Below are positions 47,401-56,117 of a DNA stretch of 64,000 bases, in pieces. The position numbers were made by a program, and so were the translations under genes. The DNA lies in contig CAJIZZ010000010.1 in NCBI GenBank assembly GCA_905181945.1, forward strand, positions 1-64,000, in the 5' to 3' direction. Source of the DNA: an uncultured Porticoccus sp. Its GTDB lineage: Bacteria > Pseudomonadota > Gammaproteobacteria > Pseudomonadales > Porticoccaceae. The first letter of the stretch is position 1, and each line of letters opens with the position of its first letter. The notes beneath the pieces were generated by a model that was not told the DNA's origin, made no database searches, and was given only the letters and a program-made list of their open reading frames with translations.

Positions 47401-48386
47401 GTTTGCTCCGACAGACTTAATCGCGCATATAGAGGCACAACATCGAGGTGGGGGAGTTGCGCCTTCCGTAATACACTTGCTGTTTCACGTATCTCTCTTT
47501 CTCCGCTATGAAAAACCAATATATCCCCACGCTCAGGAAGCGCTAAAATATGCTCCACCGCGTCCAGTATGGACTGCCCTAAATCTCGATCCTTTAATAC
47601 TGGGATATATTCGAGATCAACTGGATATGTGCGTCCAGATACCTCAATAATTGGCGCGTCGTTAAAGTGCTGAGAAAACTTCTCTAGATCTATAGTTGCA
47701 GAGGTAATAATCAGTTTTAAGTCAGGCCTCTTGGGAAGAATAGTCTTCAGATAACCGAGTAGGAAATCAATATTCAGACTCCTTTCATGGGCCTCATCGA
47801 TGATGATGGTGTCATATTTGCTAAAATAACGATCGTGTTGAATTTCAGCCAGCAATATACCATCCGTCATTAACTTAACTAGTGTATTTTCACTGCTTGT
47901 TTCATTAAAACGAACTTGGTATCCCACAGTTTCGCCAAGGGGCTGCCCAAGCTCCTCGGCAATACGGCTAGCAACGGTTCTGGCAGCGATTCGCCTTGGC
48001 TGGGTATGCCCTATAAGGCCTGTCGCGCCACGACCCAGATCTAAACAGATTTTAGGTAACTGTGTTGTTTTTCCTGAGCCCGTTTCTCCAGCAATAATAA
48101 CAACCTGGTTACTCAAAATCGCTTCTTTGATCTCATCACGACGCTCAGCAATAGGTAAATCTTCGGGGTATTTAATCGTAGGGATGCTAGCATAGCGCAA
48201 ACTACGCTGTTCGCAGGAATGATTCAACTTTTTGATAAAGCGCTTTAACTCAACATCAACAGCTTGACCCGTCTCAGCGCAATGGCCAATTCTTGCCAGT
48301 ACTTGGCCTAATGAATAGCGATCGACACTTAGGCTGACAGCGATTTTTTTTCGCCACAGAATTATTTCATTTTGTGTCAATTTCAT
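44454..48386 (-). CDS. hrpA: ATP-dependent RNA helicase HrpA
   Basis: A 1310-aa DEAH-box helicase of the HrpA type, involved in rescue of stalled ribosomes and mRNA processing in E. coli. The Walker A motif is GETGSGKTTQLPKI (100-113). DEAHERSLNIDFLLGYL, SATIDLEKFSQHF, ATNVAETSLTVPGIRYVID and QRKGRCGRTSNGTCFRLYSE are the other helicase motifs. HA2/OB and the long HrpA-specific C-terminal domain (DUF3418) follow. Length is normal. It is transcribed after fadD, with 10-13 bp between them, and converges on the porin gene. Confidence 0.96.
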   Translation of the reverse strand: MKLTQNEIILWRKKIAVSLSVDRYSLGQVLARIGHCAETGQAVDVELKRFIKKLNHSCEQRSLRYASIPTIKYPEDLPIAERRDEIKEAILSNQVVIIAGETGSGKTTQLPKICLDLGRGATGLIGHTQPRRIAARTVASRIAEELGQPLGETVGYQVRFNETSSENTLVKLMTDGILLAEIQHDRYFSKYDTIIIDEAHERSLNIDFLLGYLKTILPKRPDLKLIITSATIDLEKFSQHFNDAPIIEVSGRTYPVDLEYIPVLKDRDLGQSILDAVEHILALPERGDILVFHSGEREIRETASVLRKAQLPHLDVVPLYARLSLSEQTKVFSPHKGIRIVLATNVAETSLTVPGIRYVIDPGTARISRYSYRTKVQRLPIEPISQASANQRKGRCGRTSNGTCFRLYSEEDFNGRPSFTDPEIIRTNLASVILKMLNLKIGDIRDFSFLESPDNRLINDGYSLLQELQAVTKQSGLTEIGRKLCRIPTDPKLGRMLLAAEDEGALKEVLIIISALSVQDPRDRPPDSQEAADLKHRQWKDKESDFSTLVNLWRHFEEQRQDLSRNQFDRYCRQNFVSPLRMREWRELHHQLHGICRELKIKENPQPAGYEAIHRSLLHGLLGQIGCRRTAVDSEGAEKKQEKISKEFTGTRNRKFYVFPGSSVSKAPPPWLMSAEMIETSRLFSHHNAKIDPSWLPTLAAHLVKKTYSEPHYSVRNGQVMAYEKQTLYGLLIVDKKRCAYGKINPVISREIFIRAALVEGGYRGKGKFFDHNLKLQDSLLNIESRTRRRDILVDDSVIFDFYDRLIPEDIVTLSGFEAWRKIKEQALKGGALKFLHMSADLLSQDNHCHPDISEFPDTIEWDGVSYLVSYHFEPGHVKDGVTVTVPIGVLHQVPMHLFEWLVPGMLRDKCIALVRGLSKPIRRNFVPVPDYVDKALESLKPSNVKLTEALGIHLKLQAGIDIQTDDWNQAFLDNIYRINFELIDESSCVLAMSKDLVGLKTQYREKISDTLARATTDTIEKKDLKDWEFEDLPEVYLILQKGLTIRAYPALVVEENVINLTLLDNQELATNRTLYGLTRLHQAIDLASVRYLKKGLLNGMDLQLKLAGLGGKEGLIQQIIDKAYFLSFLEGQVIPRNKSDFESRHAEGKNKVVSAANELDAMVSPWTSLIADIRREMKKHKLSYMETVQDIDQQLNMLFCDRFLFQTPMKLLQQYHRYLKSILCRLEKLHQNTNKEQSQILEIQDLENRLIEQNKLMGESSLATIAEFWEHRLLLQEYRVSIFSQALRTVVPVSRKRINLHWKKLQNLI

Positions 48387-48396
48387 TACCCATCAC

Positions 48397-50079
48397 TTAA
48401 TTATCTCGTAGTTCTCGACGCAACACTTTACCTATATTCGACAAAGGTAATTCATCCCTGAACACTATATCTCTTGGCCATTTATATCGAGCTAACTGGT
48501 TGGCATAAAAAGACCGCACCTCTTCTTCTGTTAAGTTGGAATTAGAGCTCACCAAGAATAACTTTACGGCTTCGCCGGAATCGTCGTCAGGCACACCTAT
48601 AACAGCACAATAGGTGACATCTGGATGATGAGAAATCACATTTTCAATTTCATTTGGATACACATTGAATCCAGAAACAATAATCATGTCCTTTTGTCGG
48701 TCATGAACATAAAGAAAACCATCGGTATCAACAGAGCCTATATCCCCTGTTTTTAACCACCCATCTTCCGTGAGTGTCTTTACTGTCTCTTCGGGAAAAT
48801 TCAGATACCCTTGCATTACCTGTGGGCCTTTAACCCAAATTTCGCCATGCTCGCCAACGCCTAAAGGTTTTCCGCTAGAATCAGCAATACGTAATTCTGT
48901 CTCTGGCATGGCTATTCCGACTGAGCCAATTTTTCCAGAATGCTTAGGACAAAAAGAAACAATTGGAGAAGCCTCTGTTAAACCATAAGCATCGCTGATC
49001 TCGCAACCGGTCATGGATTTCCATGCTTCAGCTGGGGCAGCAACCAACGCAGCACCGCCGGATAAGGTAATTTTCAGAGCAGAAAAATTTATTTTCTTGA
49101 AATCTTGATGCTCCATCAAGGCAACAAACAACGTATTTAACCCAGAAAACATTGTGGCGGGCCACTTTCTTAATAGTGATACAAAGCCATGAATATCCTT
49201 AGGGTTGGGTATCAACAGTGTATGGGAACCCATATAAATTCCAATAGTGAGAACCAGTGCAAAGGCATAAATATGATAAAGTGGCAAAGGAGAAACAATA
49301 CGCTCAACGCCCATTTTAGCGCCCGAGTGCTCAAGAGCCACCCATCCTTGACGAGCCACACTAATAAGATTTCCATGACTAATTATTGCAGGTTTCGACA
49401 CGCCTGTTGTGCCTCCTGTGTATTGCAGTAAAGCCATATCATCAGGATTTAATGTAGCAGGAATAAAATTGTCATCAATACTACCAGAAAGCGCTTGACG
49501 CAACGGTGTTGCTTTGCCAAAAGGCACAGACCTCCCTAACAGCTTAAGAATAATCGTCATCACCTCACGCTTTACCGGGGGATGCAGATCAAAAGGAGTT
49601 GCAACAAATATATGCTTTATAAAGACTTTTTTAGCAACGGCTTCAATCACTGGTAAAAATTTATCGAAGACCACTACCCCCCTAATACCAGCATGAGAAA
49701 ATTGATATTCAAGCTCCACCTCCGTGTAAAGTGGATTAATATTTACCACCACTAGGCCAGCTTTAAACGCCCCATATGCTACCACTAGATATTGAGATAA
49801 GCTGGGCATCTGAATAGCTATTCGATCGCCAGCTTGAAAACTTGTAGATTGCTTTAGGTGAATAGCAAATGTCGTTGAAAGAGTGTCTAGCTCTTTATAG
49901 TTAAGAGTGTTTCCTAGCGAGGTAACAGCTGGCTGCTTGGGAAATCGAGCGACAGCTTGCTCTAAAACATCAAGTAATGATTTAAGTGGTGACGACTCCA
50001 AGGAATCAGGAAAAGAATAATCCAACCTAGCCTTACAAACAGCTTCATTTACAGATTTGATTGATCTATCTGCTTCCAT
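48397..50079 (-). CDS. fadD: Long-chain fatty-acid-CoA ligase
   Basis: Activates fatty acids to acyl-CoA for beta-oxidation or phospholipid synthesis. The 560-aa ANL-family enzyme has VVNINPLYTEVELEYQF, the P-loop LLQYTGGTTGVSKPAII (usually TKG or AKG, here SKPA), YGLTEASP, GEIWVKGPQVMQGYLN, DGWLKTGDIGSVDTDGFLYV, and the C-terminal SNIGKVLRRELRD with the catalytic lysine. I use the ATG at 50079 rather than an in-frame GTG one codon upstream. It fits with the ETF system earlier in the window, which takes electrons from acyl-CoA dehydrogenases. Confidence 0.94.
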   Translation of the reverse strand: MEADRSIKSVNEAVCKARLDYSFPDSLESSPLKSLLDVLEQAVARFPKQPAVTSLGNTLNYKELDTLSTTFAIHLKQSTSFQAGDRIAIQMPSLSQYLVVAYGAFKAGLVVVNINPLYTEVELEYQFSHAGIRGVVVFDKFLPVIEAVAKKVFIKHIFVATPFDLHPPVKREVMTIILKLLGRSVPFGKATPLRQALSGSIDDNFIPATLNPDDMALLQYTGGTTGVSKPAIISHGNLISVARQGWVALEHSGAKMGVERIVSPLPLYHIYAFALVLTIGIYMGSHTLLIPNPKDIHGFVSLLRKWPATMFSGLNTLFVALMEHQDFKKINFSALKITLSGGAALVAAPAEAWKSMTGCEISDAYGLTEASPIVSFCPKHSGKIGSVGIAMPETELRIADSSGKPLGVGEHGEIWVKGPQVMQGYLNFPEETVKTLTEDGWLKTGDIGSVDTDGFLYVHDRQKDMIIVSGFNVYPNEIENVISHHPDVTYCAVIGVPDDDSGEAVKLFLVSSNSNLTEEEVRSFYANQLARYKWPRDIVFRDELPLSNIGKVLRRELRDN

Positions 50080-50152
50080 CACTTCTTTCCTGTAAATATT
50101 TACCTGCCATCCTTCTCTTACTAATCACCCATCAGAGTCATTTAAATATAGT

Positions 50153-50503
50153 CTAATTTCGACGGTTTGAAAGCTTTTTTGGTCTAGATCTACAATATAA
50201 AATATATGAAAATAAGGCTAAAAAATACCAAATAAAGATAGTGAACGTCCCTCGAAAATAAGACTGTCCTGTCTTTCCCGACACCCCTTCAATAAGACTC
50301 GCAAACCAAGCGGGTGCCAAAAAATAACTTCCAGACTCAACATATATTGGGACAAATAGCACCGCGGCAATAAAGATCAACAAAAGATTTCGAAAATGCC
50401 CGCTAGGGACTATTTCTCTAAATCGAAAGAAAAAAGACATGACCATCAAAGATCCAAGATAATAACCAAGTAGCCCCCAGTAATAATTTTCCACTGAATA
50501 CAT
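50153..50503 (-). CDS. Small hydrophobic membrane protein of unknown function
   Basis: A 116-aa protein with three to four hydrophobic spans (YYWGLLGYYLGSLMVMSFFF, then LLLIFIAAVLFVPIY, then TFTIFIWYFLALFSYILY) and a basic C-terminal tail. I do not recognise the family. The ATG has a good ribosome binding site (GGAG five bases upstream), which supports it as a real gene. It lies between the ycgN-ycgL-rnd group and fadD, all on the minus strand. Confidence 0.65.
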   Translation of the reverse strand: MYSVENYYWGLLGYYLGSLMVMSFFFRFREIVPSGHFRNLLLIFIAAVLFVPIYVESGSYFLAPAWFASLIEGVSGKTGQSYFRGTFTIFIWYFLALFSYILYCRSRPKKLSNRRN

Positions 50504-50625
50504 ATATACTCCGCATTACTTGCTGATAAAAAAGCAAATCTAACAATGCATAAATTTGACTTCCAAAAATTTAATCATTTCCCCAAACATTCATCAATAC
50601 TCTTTAGTCTAATAGTAAAGCACAG

Positions 50626-51093
50626 CTAACTTACCCATTGGACAATATGATCTTCCATTTCATCCTGGCACACATCATGTTCTGAAATTATTTTTCCTTG
50701 AGCAGATATACCGGAAGAATGAACAGACTTAGTATTGCCAGAAACCAAGTGATGCCATCTAGGCAAAGGGCTGCCTTCATACAACAAACGATAGGCGCAA
50801 GTACTAGGCAGCCAGCTCTGCCCCGCCATATTCTGAGGGGTTAGTTTAAAACAATTGGGAGCCAGCGTGAGTCTATTTTGATAGTCGCCACACTGGCAGC
50901 TCGTTTCATCTAAAAGGTAGCAGGCTACGTTCGTATCAAAAATCGCCCCCGTGTCATCGTCCTCTAGCTTATGTAGGCAGCACTTACCACAGCCGTCACA
51001 AATCAACTCCCATTCTTTGGGGGACATCTGACTCAAAGGCTTATATGTCCATGACGGCTGATTCACTTTACTATTCCCGGCAACCCTATCCAC
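50626..51093 (-). CDS. ycgN: YcgN-family cysteine-cluster protein
   Basis: A 155-aa protein of the UPF0260 (YcgN) family with a cysteine-rich core related to the CxxCxxCC zinc/iron-chelating domain. CDGCGKCCLHKLEDDDTG near residues 33-50 is the hallmark, with later cysteines in YLLDETSCQCGDY, APNCFKL and WLPSTCAYRLLYEG. Function is unknown; metal binding is inferred from the cysteines. The start is GTG with AGGTG upstream. It follows ycgL by about 20 bp, and this order next to rnd is common in gammaproteobacteria. Confidence 0.9.
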   Translation of the reverse strand: MDRVAGNSKVNQPSWTYKPLSQMSPKEWELICDGCGKCCLHKLEDDDTGAIFDTNVACYLLDETSCQCGDYQNRLTLAPNCFKLTPQNMAGQSWLPSTCAYRLLYEGSPLPRWHHLVSGNTKSVHSSGISAQGKIISEHDVCQDEMEDHIVQWVS

Positions 51094-51114
51094 AAAACAC
51101 CTATAAAGATGCGC

Positions 51115-51408
51115 TCATAATTTACTATTCTTGTCTCGCAGCCACTGCATATCATATGCAGGAGTTGGCGGCATTTGCAGGTAGAACCCATTCTCTTCAA
51201 TCATCTCTAAAACGCGCCCTGCATCAACACGAGCCAGTTTTTTTTCCGGAGTAACTAAGAGCGTCATAGCTAATTCCGGCTTCCCAAACCTTTTTAAAAG
51301 TTCCCCAGGAACAGATTTTAACTCATTCTTTTTATCTACATATAAATACATACCCTCTTCTTTTGGGCTTCTGTATATACTACAAATTTTTTGCACAAGG
51401 GGTCTCAC
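51115..51408 (-). CDS. ycgL: YcgL-domain protein
   Basis: A 97-aa protein of the YcgL family. ICSIYRSPKEEGMYLYVDKK leads to PGELLKRFGKPELAMTLLV and ENGFYLQMPP, which are the conserved blocks. The structure of E. coli YcgL is an alpha/beta fold without known activity. The first possible start is GTG at 51408; another GTG at 51396 would give an N-terminus closer to the family. No ribosome binding site decides between them. Lies between rnd and ycgN on the same strand. Confidence 0.88.
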   Translation of the reverse strand: MRPLVQKICSIYRSPKEEGMYLYVDKKNELKSVPGELLKRFGKPELAMTLLVTPEKKLARVDAGRVLEMIEENGFYLQMPPTPAYDMQWLRDKNSKL

Positions 51409-51439
51409 TAAAAGTTTATTAATTTAACAAGAAATTTAA

Positions 51440-52597
51440 TCAAACTGCTGCGTTAGCGGCATCTAGCAATGACTTTCCTATCACACCAGCACGCCATCCA
51501 AAGGCAATATTTTTGGGCAAACAAGCCTCTTTTTTCATAATACTTTGAACTAAGAATTCAATATCTCGTTTTCTTGCTAATACCTCTGGGGCGAGGTTCA
51601 GCAGTTCAGCCTGAGTGCTCACAACCTGCTTCAATTTCTTGACCATTTCCCTAGAATTTCTAGGCAATGGCTCTGGCAGTATCCCGGGATATTCTCTTTC
51701 TGGCTTGGCTAGCCCGTCACTCAACAAATCTAATAATTTTTCAGCATAGCGCCGGATCAAACCAGGATGCATTCCCTCCATTGAGGATAAGTCTAATTTT
51801 GATTCAGGCTTTTTAAGCACAATATCAAGAAGGGTTTTATCGTCAATTATGCGGCCTCGTGGCCTATTTCTATTCCTGGCTTCAGCTTCTCGCCACTCAC
51901 AGAGCACTTGAAGCGCAGAAAGATCTTGGGGTGAAAACTGCCAAGCGCCCTTAACTTTTTGGAAATATAGACTCAAATCTTCTTTATCAGAGGCATTTTT
52001 TACTAGCGACCTCATATCCTCATCAACCCATAGCTTGCGGTCCAATTGCACGAGAACCTCACATAATTGCCTGTAAACTGGCAGCAAATGAATCACATCT
52101 AAAGCGGCATACCCTAGCTGATTCTCACTTAAGGGACGCTGAAGCCAGTTAGACCTAGTTTCACTTTTTTCAACATGAATACCTAGTATAGCCTCAACGA
52201 TAGCAGCGTATCCTTTAGAAAAACCATAGCCAGCAAATGCAGCAGCAATCTGTGTATCAAACAATGGCCTTGGGATGCAATTCAACACATGCTTTAATAC
52301 TTCAATATCCTCAGAACATGAATGAAAAACCTTAACAATCTCTTTATTTGTCAATAAATCGGCAAGAGGGGAAAGGTTTGGTATAGGAACTGGATCAATC
52401 AACCAGCAATCCTTACCGTTAAAAATCTGGACCAAGCCTAGTATCGGGAAAAATGTGTCTGTCCTCATGAACTCTGTGTCTATTGCGATCGCGTCACAGT
52501 CAGTTAGTTGGGCAATGCAATCTTGCAATTCCACAGTATTGCTAACAAGAATAGGTGTAGGTAGTAAAAATTGATCACCACTTAAAGGGGTGTCCAT
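51440..52597 (-). CDS. rnd: Ribonuclease D
   Basis: 3'-5' exoribonuclease that trims tRNA precursors. The 385-aa protein has the DEDD exonuclease domain (D40 and E42 in AIDTEFMRTDTFFP, VFHSCSEDIEVL, and LGYAALDVIHLLPVYRQL). One to two HRDC domains (ALQVLCEWREAEARNRNRPR, KPESKLDLSSMEGMHPGLIR) bind RNA. Its ATG overlaps the recR stop by one base (TAATG), so recR-rnd is translationally coupled. Confidence 0.95.
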   Translation of the reverse strand: MDTPLSGDQFLLPTPILVSNTVELQDCIAQLTDCDAIAIDTEFMRTDTFFPILGLVQIFNGKDCWLIDPVPIPNLSPLADLLTNKEIVKVFHSCSEDIEVLKHVLNCIPRPLFDTQIAAAFAGYGFSKGYAAIVEAILGIHVEKSETRSNWLQRPLSENQLGYAALDVIHLLPVYRQLCEVLVQLDRKLWVDEDMRSLVKNASDKEDLSLYFQKVKGAWQFSPQDLSALQVLCEWREAEARNRNRPRGRIIDDKTLLDIVLKKPESKLDLSSMEGMHPGLIRRYAEKLLDLLSDGLAKPEREYPGILPEPLPRNSREMVKKLKQVVSTQAELLNLAPEVLARKRDIEFLVQSIMKKEACLPKNIAFGWRAGVIGKSLLDAANAAV

Positions 52598-53190
52598 TAA
52601 ATTTTCTTTCGGCTACTAAATGCGTGCGATAAGGTGCCGCCATCTACGTACTCTAGCTCCCCTCCCATAGGTACGCCATGAGCAATACGGCTAACTGCAA
52701 CTCCACAAGCCTTGGCTCTTTCGCTGATATAATGAGCGGTTGCCTCACCCTCTACCGTCAAATTGGTTGCTAGTATTAATTCAGTTATATTTTCTTCAGA
52801 CAGTCTAGCTATCAAATGATCTATTCCGATTTCTTCTGGTCCAATGCCATCAATAGGAGACAGATGACCTAACAAAACAAAGTAACGCCCCCTATAAGTG
52901 CCGCTGTGCTCTATAGCCAAGAGGTCTGCAGGTGTTTCAACGACACAAAGCTGTAATGGGTCACGACGAAAATTGCTGCAAAGAATACAGGTACTAGTTT
53001 CTGTTAGGGTGCGGCACAATTGACAGCGACCAATTTTATCAGCAGCTGCTTCCAGTGATGCGGCTAGACGATATGCGACATCACGATGTCTTTCGAGTAA
53101 ATACAGCGCCATTCGTTGAGCAGACTTGGGGCCTACTCCAGGCAGGCATCGCAGGCTAGCTATAAGCTCATCAATAATTGGTCCAAACAT
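52597..53190 (-). CDS. recR: Recombination mediator RecR
   Basis: Works with RecF and RecO in daughter-strand gap repair. From the ATG at 53190 the protein is 197 aa. It has the helix-hairpin-helix [16 protein letters not shown], the four-cysteine zinc finger [16 protein letters not shown], and the Toprim domain with [15 protein letters not shown] and [21 protein letters not shown] eight bases upstream supports this start. A 15-codon extension running into an 8-bp tandem repeat is possible but unlikely. It is normally preceded by ybaB and dnaX; here ybaB is missing. Confidence 0.95.
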   Translation of the reverse strand: MFGPIIDELIASLRCLPGVGPKSAQRMALYLLERHRDVAYRLAASLEAAADKIGRCQLCRTLTETSTCILCSNFRRDPLQLCVVETPADLLAIEHSGTYRGRYFVLLGHLSPIDGIGPEEIGIDHLIARLSEENITELILATNLTVEGEATAHYISERAKACGVAVSRIAHGVPMGGELEYVDGGTLSHAFSSRKKI

Positions 53191-53206
53191 CCGCCAATCC
53201 CCTTTC

Positions 53207-53238
53207 TGCATAAATGCATAAGTGCATAAGTGCATAAA
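53207..53238 (-). repeat. Four tandem copies of an 8-bp unit just upstream of recR
   Basis: TGCATAAA, TGCATAAG, TGCATAAG and TGCATAAA lie head to tail directly 5' of the recR ribosome binding site. Each unit has an ATG on the minus strand. Because the unit is not a multiple of three, copy-number change would alter the leader and upstream ATG frames. Confidence 0.9.
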
Positions 53239-53378
53239 TTTTGTTGATTTTATTAAAAATCGACCCTAGCGCATAGAGAAGTATGCAGCCTTTAAAATAA
53301 CACCTGAAGTTCTAAAGATATTTTTACATTACCCTAAGTATAAAAATTTTTTAATATTCATATATTTGTAACGTATAA

Positions 53379-55172
53379 TTAATCAATTGCTTTAATTGTA
53401 TTTTTAAGTAGCACGCCACCGAAAACATTCATAATATCACGCACATTAGGGTCAGACTGAAGATTTTCTGTGGCCTCTGTCTGTTTCTCCTCTTGCAGTC
53501 TTGCACGACGAGATTGAGGAGTCTCAGTTACAACCACGCCAACTTCAATTGCAACATTAACAGGCGTCCCAAAATATACTGAAAGTTCCACAGCAAGGCG
53601 GCCCTCATGAGCAGGGCCATAGATTGCACTTTGACTTTCATCTAACACAAAAAATAGGTCTACGCCTTGGACTGCGGTCAACGCTAAATTAGCAGCGATA
53701 TTTTTCAGGAGGCCTCCTATGGTCAACCCCTCGTAAATTTTAAACCACGTCTCTGCAGAAGCGTGTTCCAACAAGACCTTGCTCGAAACATCCACAGTAA
53801 TGGTTTTTGGTTCCATTACGTCAAGTTCGGCCAACGGTGAAGAATTCTTCTCATACCCAGAATCAGCTAGCGTGTCAGCAGGCCTCAGTGATTCGACATT
53901 ATTAGCACCTAAGCTCCCTGATCTCGAATCAGAAGGCTTAGGATCAATCTTGGCATCTTCAGGCTTTTTTTCTAGCTCGCTCGCCTCCCTTGGCTCAGTT
54001 TTCGGTACGATGGGAACGTCATTCGCAATGACTATGCTTTCATCAGTAGCTGTTTGCACCTTAACAGGTGGATCAATTTTATTTTCATAAACAGGATGAA
54101 AGGCTAGCATTCGCAGCATAACCATCTCGAATCCTATTCTCGGCTCTGGAGCCAATGGCAGGTCACGCCGTCCTAGCAAAGCGATCTGATAAAATAATTG
54201 CACATCTTCTGAGCTTAGATTACCAGCAATCTCCAAGACAAGATCCTTATCTCCTTGCCTGTTATCAATAGCACCAGGGATTGCTTGGGCTACAGCCACT
54301 CGGTGCAGTAAAGATAACAGGTCACCCAAGGCAGTACTGTAGTCTGGCGCAAGTTCTGACATTTTTTGAATTGACGTCATTATTCCCGGTCCATCTCTAT
54401 GTATCAGCCCTCTTGTTATTTCTGCAATCACCGCAAGATCAATAGAGCCCAACATATTAGAGATATCAAACTCTGTTAGCTTTCCTCCACCGTAGGATAT
54501 AGCCTGATCGGTTAGACTCAATGCGTCCCGCATACTTCCATCTGCCGCTCTAGCTAGCGACCAGAGTCCTGGCTCCTCAAAAATAATCTTTTCTTTGCCT
54601 AAAATATACTTTAGGTGCTCAACAATAATCTCGGGGCTAATATTCTTAAGATTAAACTGCAGGCAACGCGACAAAATAGTGACAGGCAACTTTTGCGGAT
54701 CAGTGGTAGCAAACAAGAACTTCACATGGGCTGGCGGCTCTTCTAGCGTCTTTAGCAAAGCATTAAAGCTATGCGTAGAGAGCATATGTACCTCGTCTAT
54801 CAAGTACACTTTAAATCGCCCAACAGATGGGGCGTACTGAACATTCTCTAAAAGCTCGCGGGTATCATCAACCTTTGTTCTTGATGCCGCATCAACTTCT
54901 ATCAAATCAAGAAAACGTCCTTCAGCTATTGAAATACAAGCGCTGCAGGTCTCACAAGGGGATGAGCTTACTCCTTGTTCACAATTAAGGCATTTCGCAA
55001 GAATTCTAGCGATAGTTGTCTTACCAACACCGCGAGTCCCTGTAAACAAATACGCATGATGCAGTCGATCCTGGTCAAGCGCATTGATGAGAGTGCGGAG
55101 CACATGCTCCTGCCCAGCCATTTCACTAAAAATACGTGGTCGCCATTTGCGAGCCAGGACCTGATAAGTCAT
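53379..55172 (-). CDS. dnaX: DNA polymerase III subunits gamma and tau
   Basis: Clamp-loader ATPase (tau, 597 aa). It begins YQVLARKWRPRIFSEMAGQE, with Walker A GTRGVGKT (45-52) and the zinc cysteines C64, C73, C76 and C79. DEVHMLSTHSFNALLKTLEE, the SRC box ILSRCLQFNL and the helical domain III follow. A variable hydrophilic region precedes the tau-specific C-terminal part that binds polymerase and DnaB. A consensus -1 frameshift signal near codon 401-403 should produce a gamma-like product of about 404 residues. The gap to recR (188 bp) has no ybaB. Confidence 0.96.
   Translation of the reverse strand: MTYQVLARKWRPRIFSEMAGQEHVLRTLINALDQDRLHHAYLFTGTRGVGKTTIARILAKCLNCEQGVSSSPCETCSACISIAEGRFLDLIEVDAASRTKVDDTRELLENVQYAPSVGRFKVYLIDEVHMLSTHSFNALLKTLEEPPAHVKFLFATTDPQKLPVTILSRCLQFNLKNISPEIIVEHLKYILGKEKIIFEEPGLWSLARAADGSMRDALSLTDQAISYGGGKLTEFDISNMLGSIDLAVIAEITRGLIHRDGPGIMTSIQKMSELAPDYSTALGDLLSLLHRVAVAQAIPGAIDNRQGDKDLVLEIAGNLSSEDVQLFYQIALLGRRDLPLAPEPRIGFEMVMLRMLAFHPVYENKIDPPVKVQTATDESIVIANDVPIVPKTEPREASELEKKPEDAKIDPKPSDSRSGSLGANNVESLRPADTLADSGYEKNSSPLAELDVMEPKTITVDVSSKVLLEHASAETWFKIYEGLTIGGLLKNIAANLALTAVQGVDLFFVLDESQSAIYGPAHEGRLAVELSVYFGTPVNVAIEVGVVVTETPQSRRARLQEEKQTEATENLQSDPNVRDIMNVFGGVLLKNTIKAID
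53908..53990 (-). promoter_or_regulatory. Programmed -1 ribosomal frameshift cassette in dnaX
   Basis: On the minus strand, in frame order, there is an internal Shine-Dalgarno-like AGGGAGG (53984-53990). Thirteen bases later comes the slippery heptamer A AAA AAG (53964-53970), whose zero-frame phase (GAA AAA AAG) matches that of E. coli dnaX. After a -1 slip the next codons are GCC and TGA (stop at 53959-53961), giving a short gamma form. A hairpin of 15 pairs with one mismatch (53908-53942; CCTAAGC against GCTTAGG at its base) begins 21 bases after the heptamer. That spacing is longer than the usual 5-9, so its stimulatory role is less certain than the other two elements. Confidence 0.8.
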
Positions 55173-55255
55173 ATATGTGTAACCGAATCGTGTATTAGAA
55201 CACTCATTTAAAAAAATTATAGAATCAACATGCCAGCACTAAAAAAGAAAGCAGC

Positions 55256-56113
55256 CTATACAACATTAATCGCGCCAATACGTTCCTCCCTCTCAATCTT
55301 TAAGCTTTTGAAGTCAAACAATCCAATATCTGCAAGTTGTGAGGGTGCCACACTCTTTGTGGCAGAAAAAATACTCTCCAATCGTCCGGGATTTTTTTTC
55401 TCCCAGTCCTGAAGCATCTCTTTAATAACTTGTCGCTGCAGATTATCCTGCGAACCGCATAAGTTGCAAGGGATAATAGGAAACTGCATTTTTTCAGCAT
55501 ATCTCTCCAAATCACTTTCTTTGCAATAGGCTAGCGGGCGAATCACAATATTTTTCTTGTCGTCACTTAAAAGTTTGGGTGGCATTGTCTTCAATTTTCC
55601 ACCATAAAACATATTCAAAAAAAGTGTTTCGATAATATCATCGCGATGGTGACCTAAAGCAATTTTAGTTGCCCCAATTTCCTGTGCAAAACCATAAAGA
55701 GTACCCCTTCTTAAGCGAGAGCAGAGACCACAATATGTTTTGCCCTCAGGGACAAGGTCAACGACGACGCTATAGGTATCTTTTTCAAGAATATGAAAAG
55801 GAACACCAAGTTTGGTTAAATAAGCAGGTAGGACTTTTTCTGGAAATCCAGGTTGCTTCTGGTCTAAATTGACTACAATGATTTCAAAATTTATGGGGGC
55901 AGTTTTCTGGAGATGCAACAGTAGGTCTAGCATGCAATAGGAATCTTTGCCTCCAGATAGGCAAACCATAATTTTGTCGCCATCTTCAATCATATTGTAA
56001 TCTGAAATGGCATTGCCAATATTGCGGCGCAAGCGCTTATGTAGCTTATTGAGCTCAGGGCGATCTTTACGCAACTCTAATATATTTTGATCTAGTGCAA
56101 CATCAATATTCAT
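55256..56113 (-). CDS. ttcA: tRNA 2-thiocytidine(32) synthetase TtcA
   Basis: Thiolates C32 in tRNA using ATP and an iron-sulfur cluster. The PP-loop is [17 protein letters not shown]. The two CxxC motifs are [17 protein letters not shown] and [13 protein letters not shown], with [29 protein letters not shown] between them. I place the start at the ATG at 56113 ([10 protein letters not shown], 285 aa). An in-frame TTG at 56149 would overlap the dUTPase gene by 32 bases. The chosen start is four bases past that gene's stop. Confidence 0.95.
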   Translation of the reverse strand: MNIDVALDQNILELRKDRPELNKLHKRLRRNIGNAISDYNMIEDGDKIMVCLSGGKDSYCMLDLLLHLQKTAPINFEIIVVNLDQKQPGFPEKVLPAYLTKLGVPFHILEKDTYSVVVDLVPEGKTYCGLCSRLRRGTLYGFAQEIGATKIALGHHRDDIIETLFLNMFYGGKLKTMPPKLLSDDKKNIVIRPLAYCKESDLERYAEKMQFPIIPCNLCGSQDNLQRQVIKEMLQDWEKKNPGRLESIFSATKSVAPSQLADIGLFDFKSLKIEREERIGAINVV

Positions 56114-56117
56114 GAAT

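Noticed and set aside
55173..55255. 4.5S RNA (ffs) upstream of dnaX
   Set aside because: ffs is found near dnaX in some relatives, but the 83 bp available are too short and show no SRP RNA hairpin with its conserved tetraloop.
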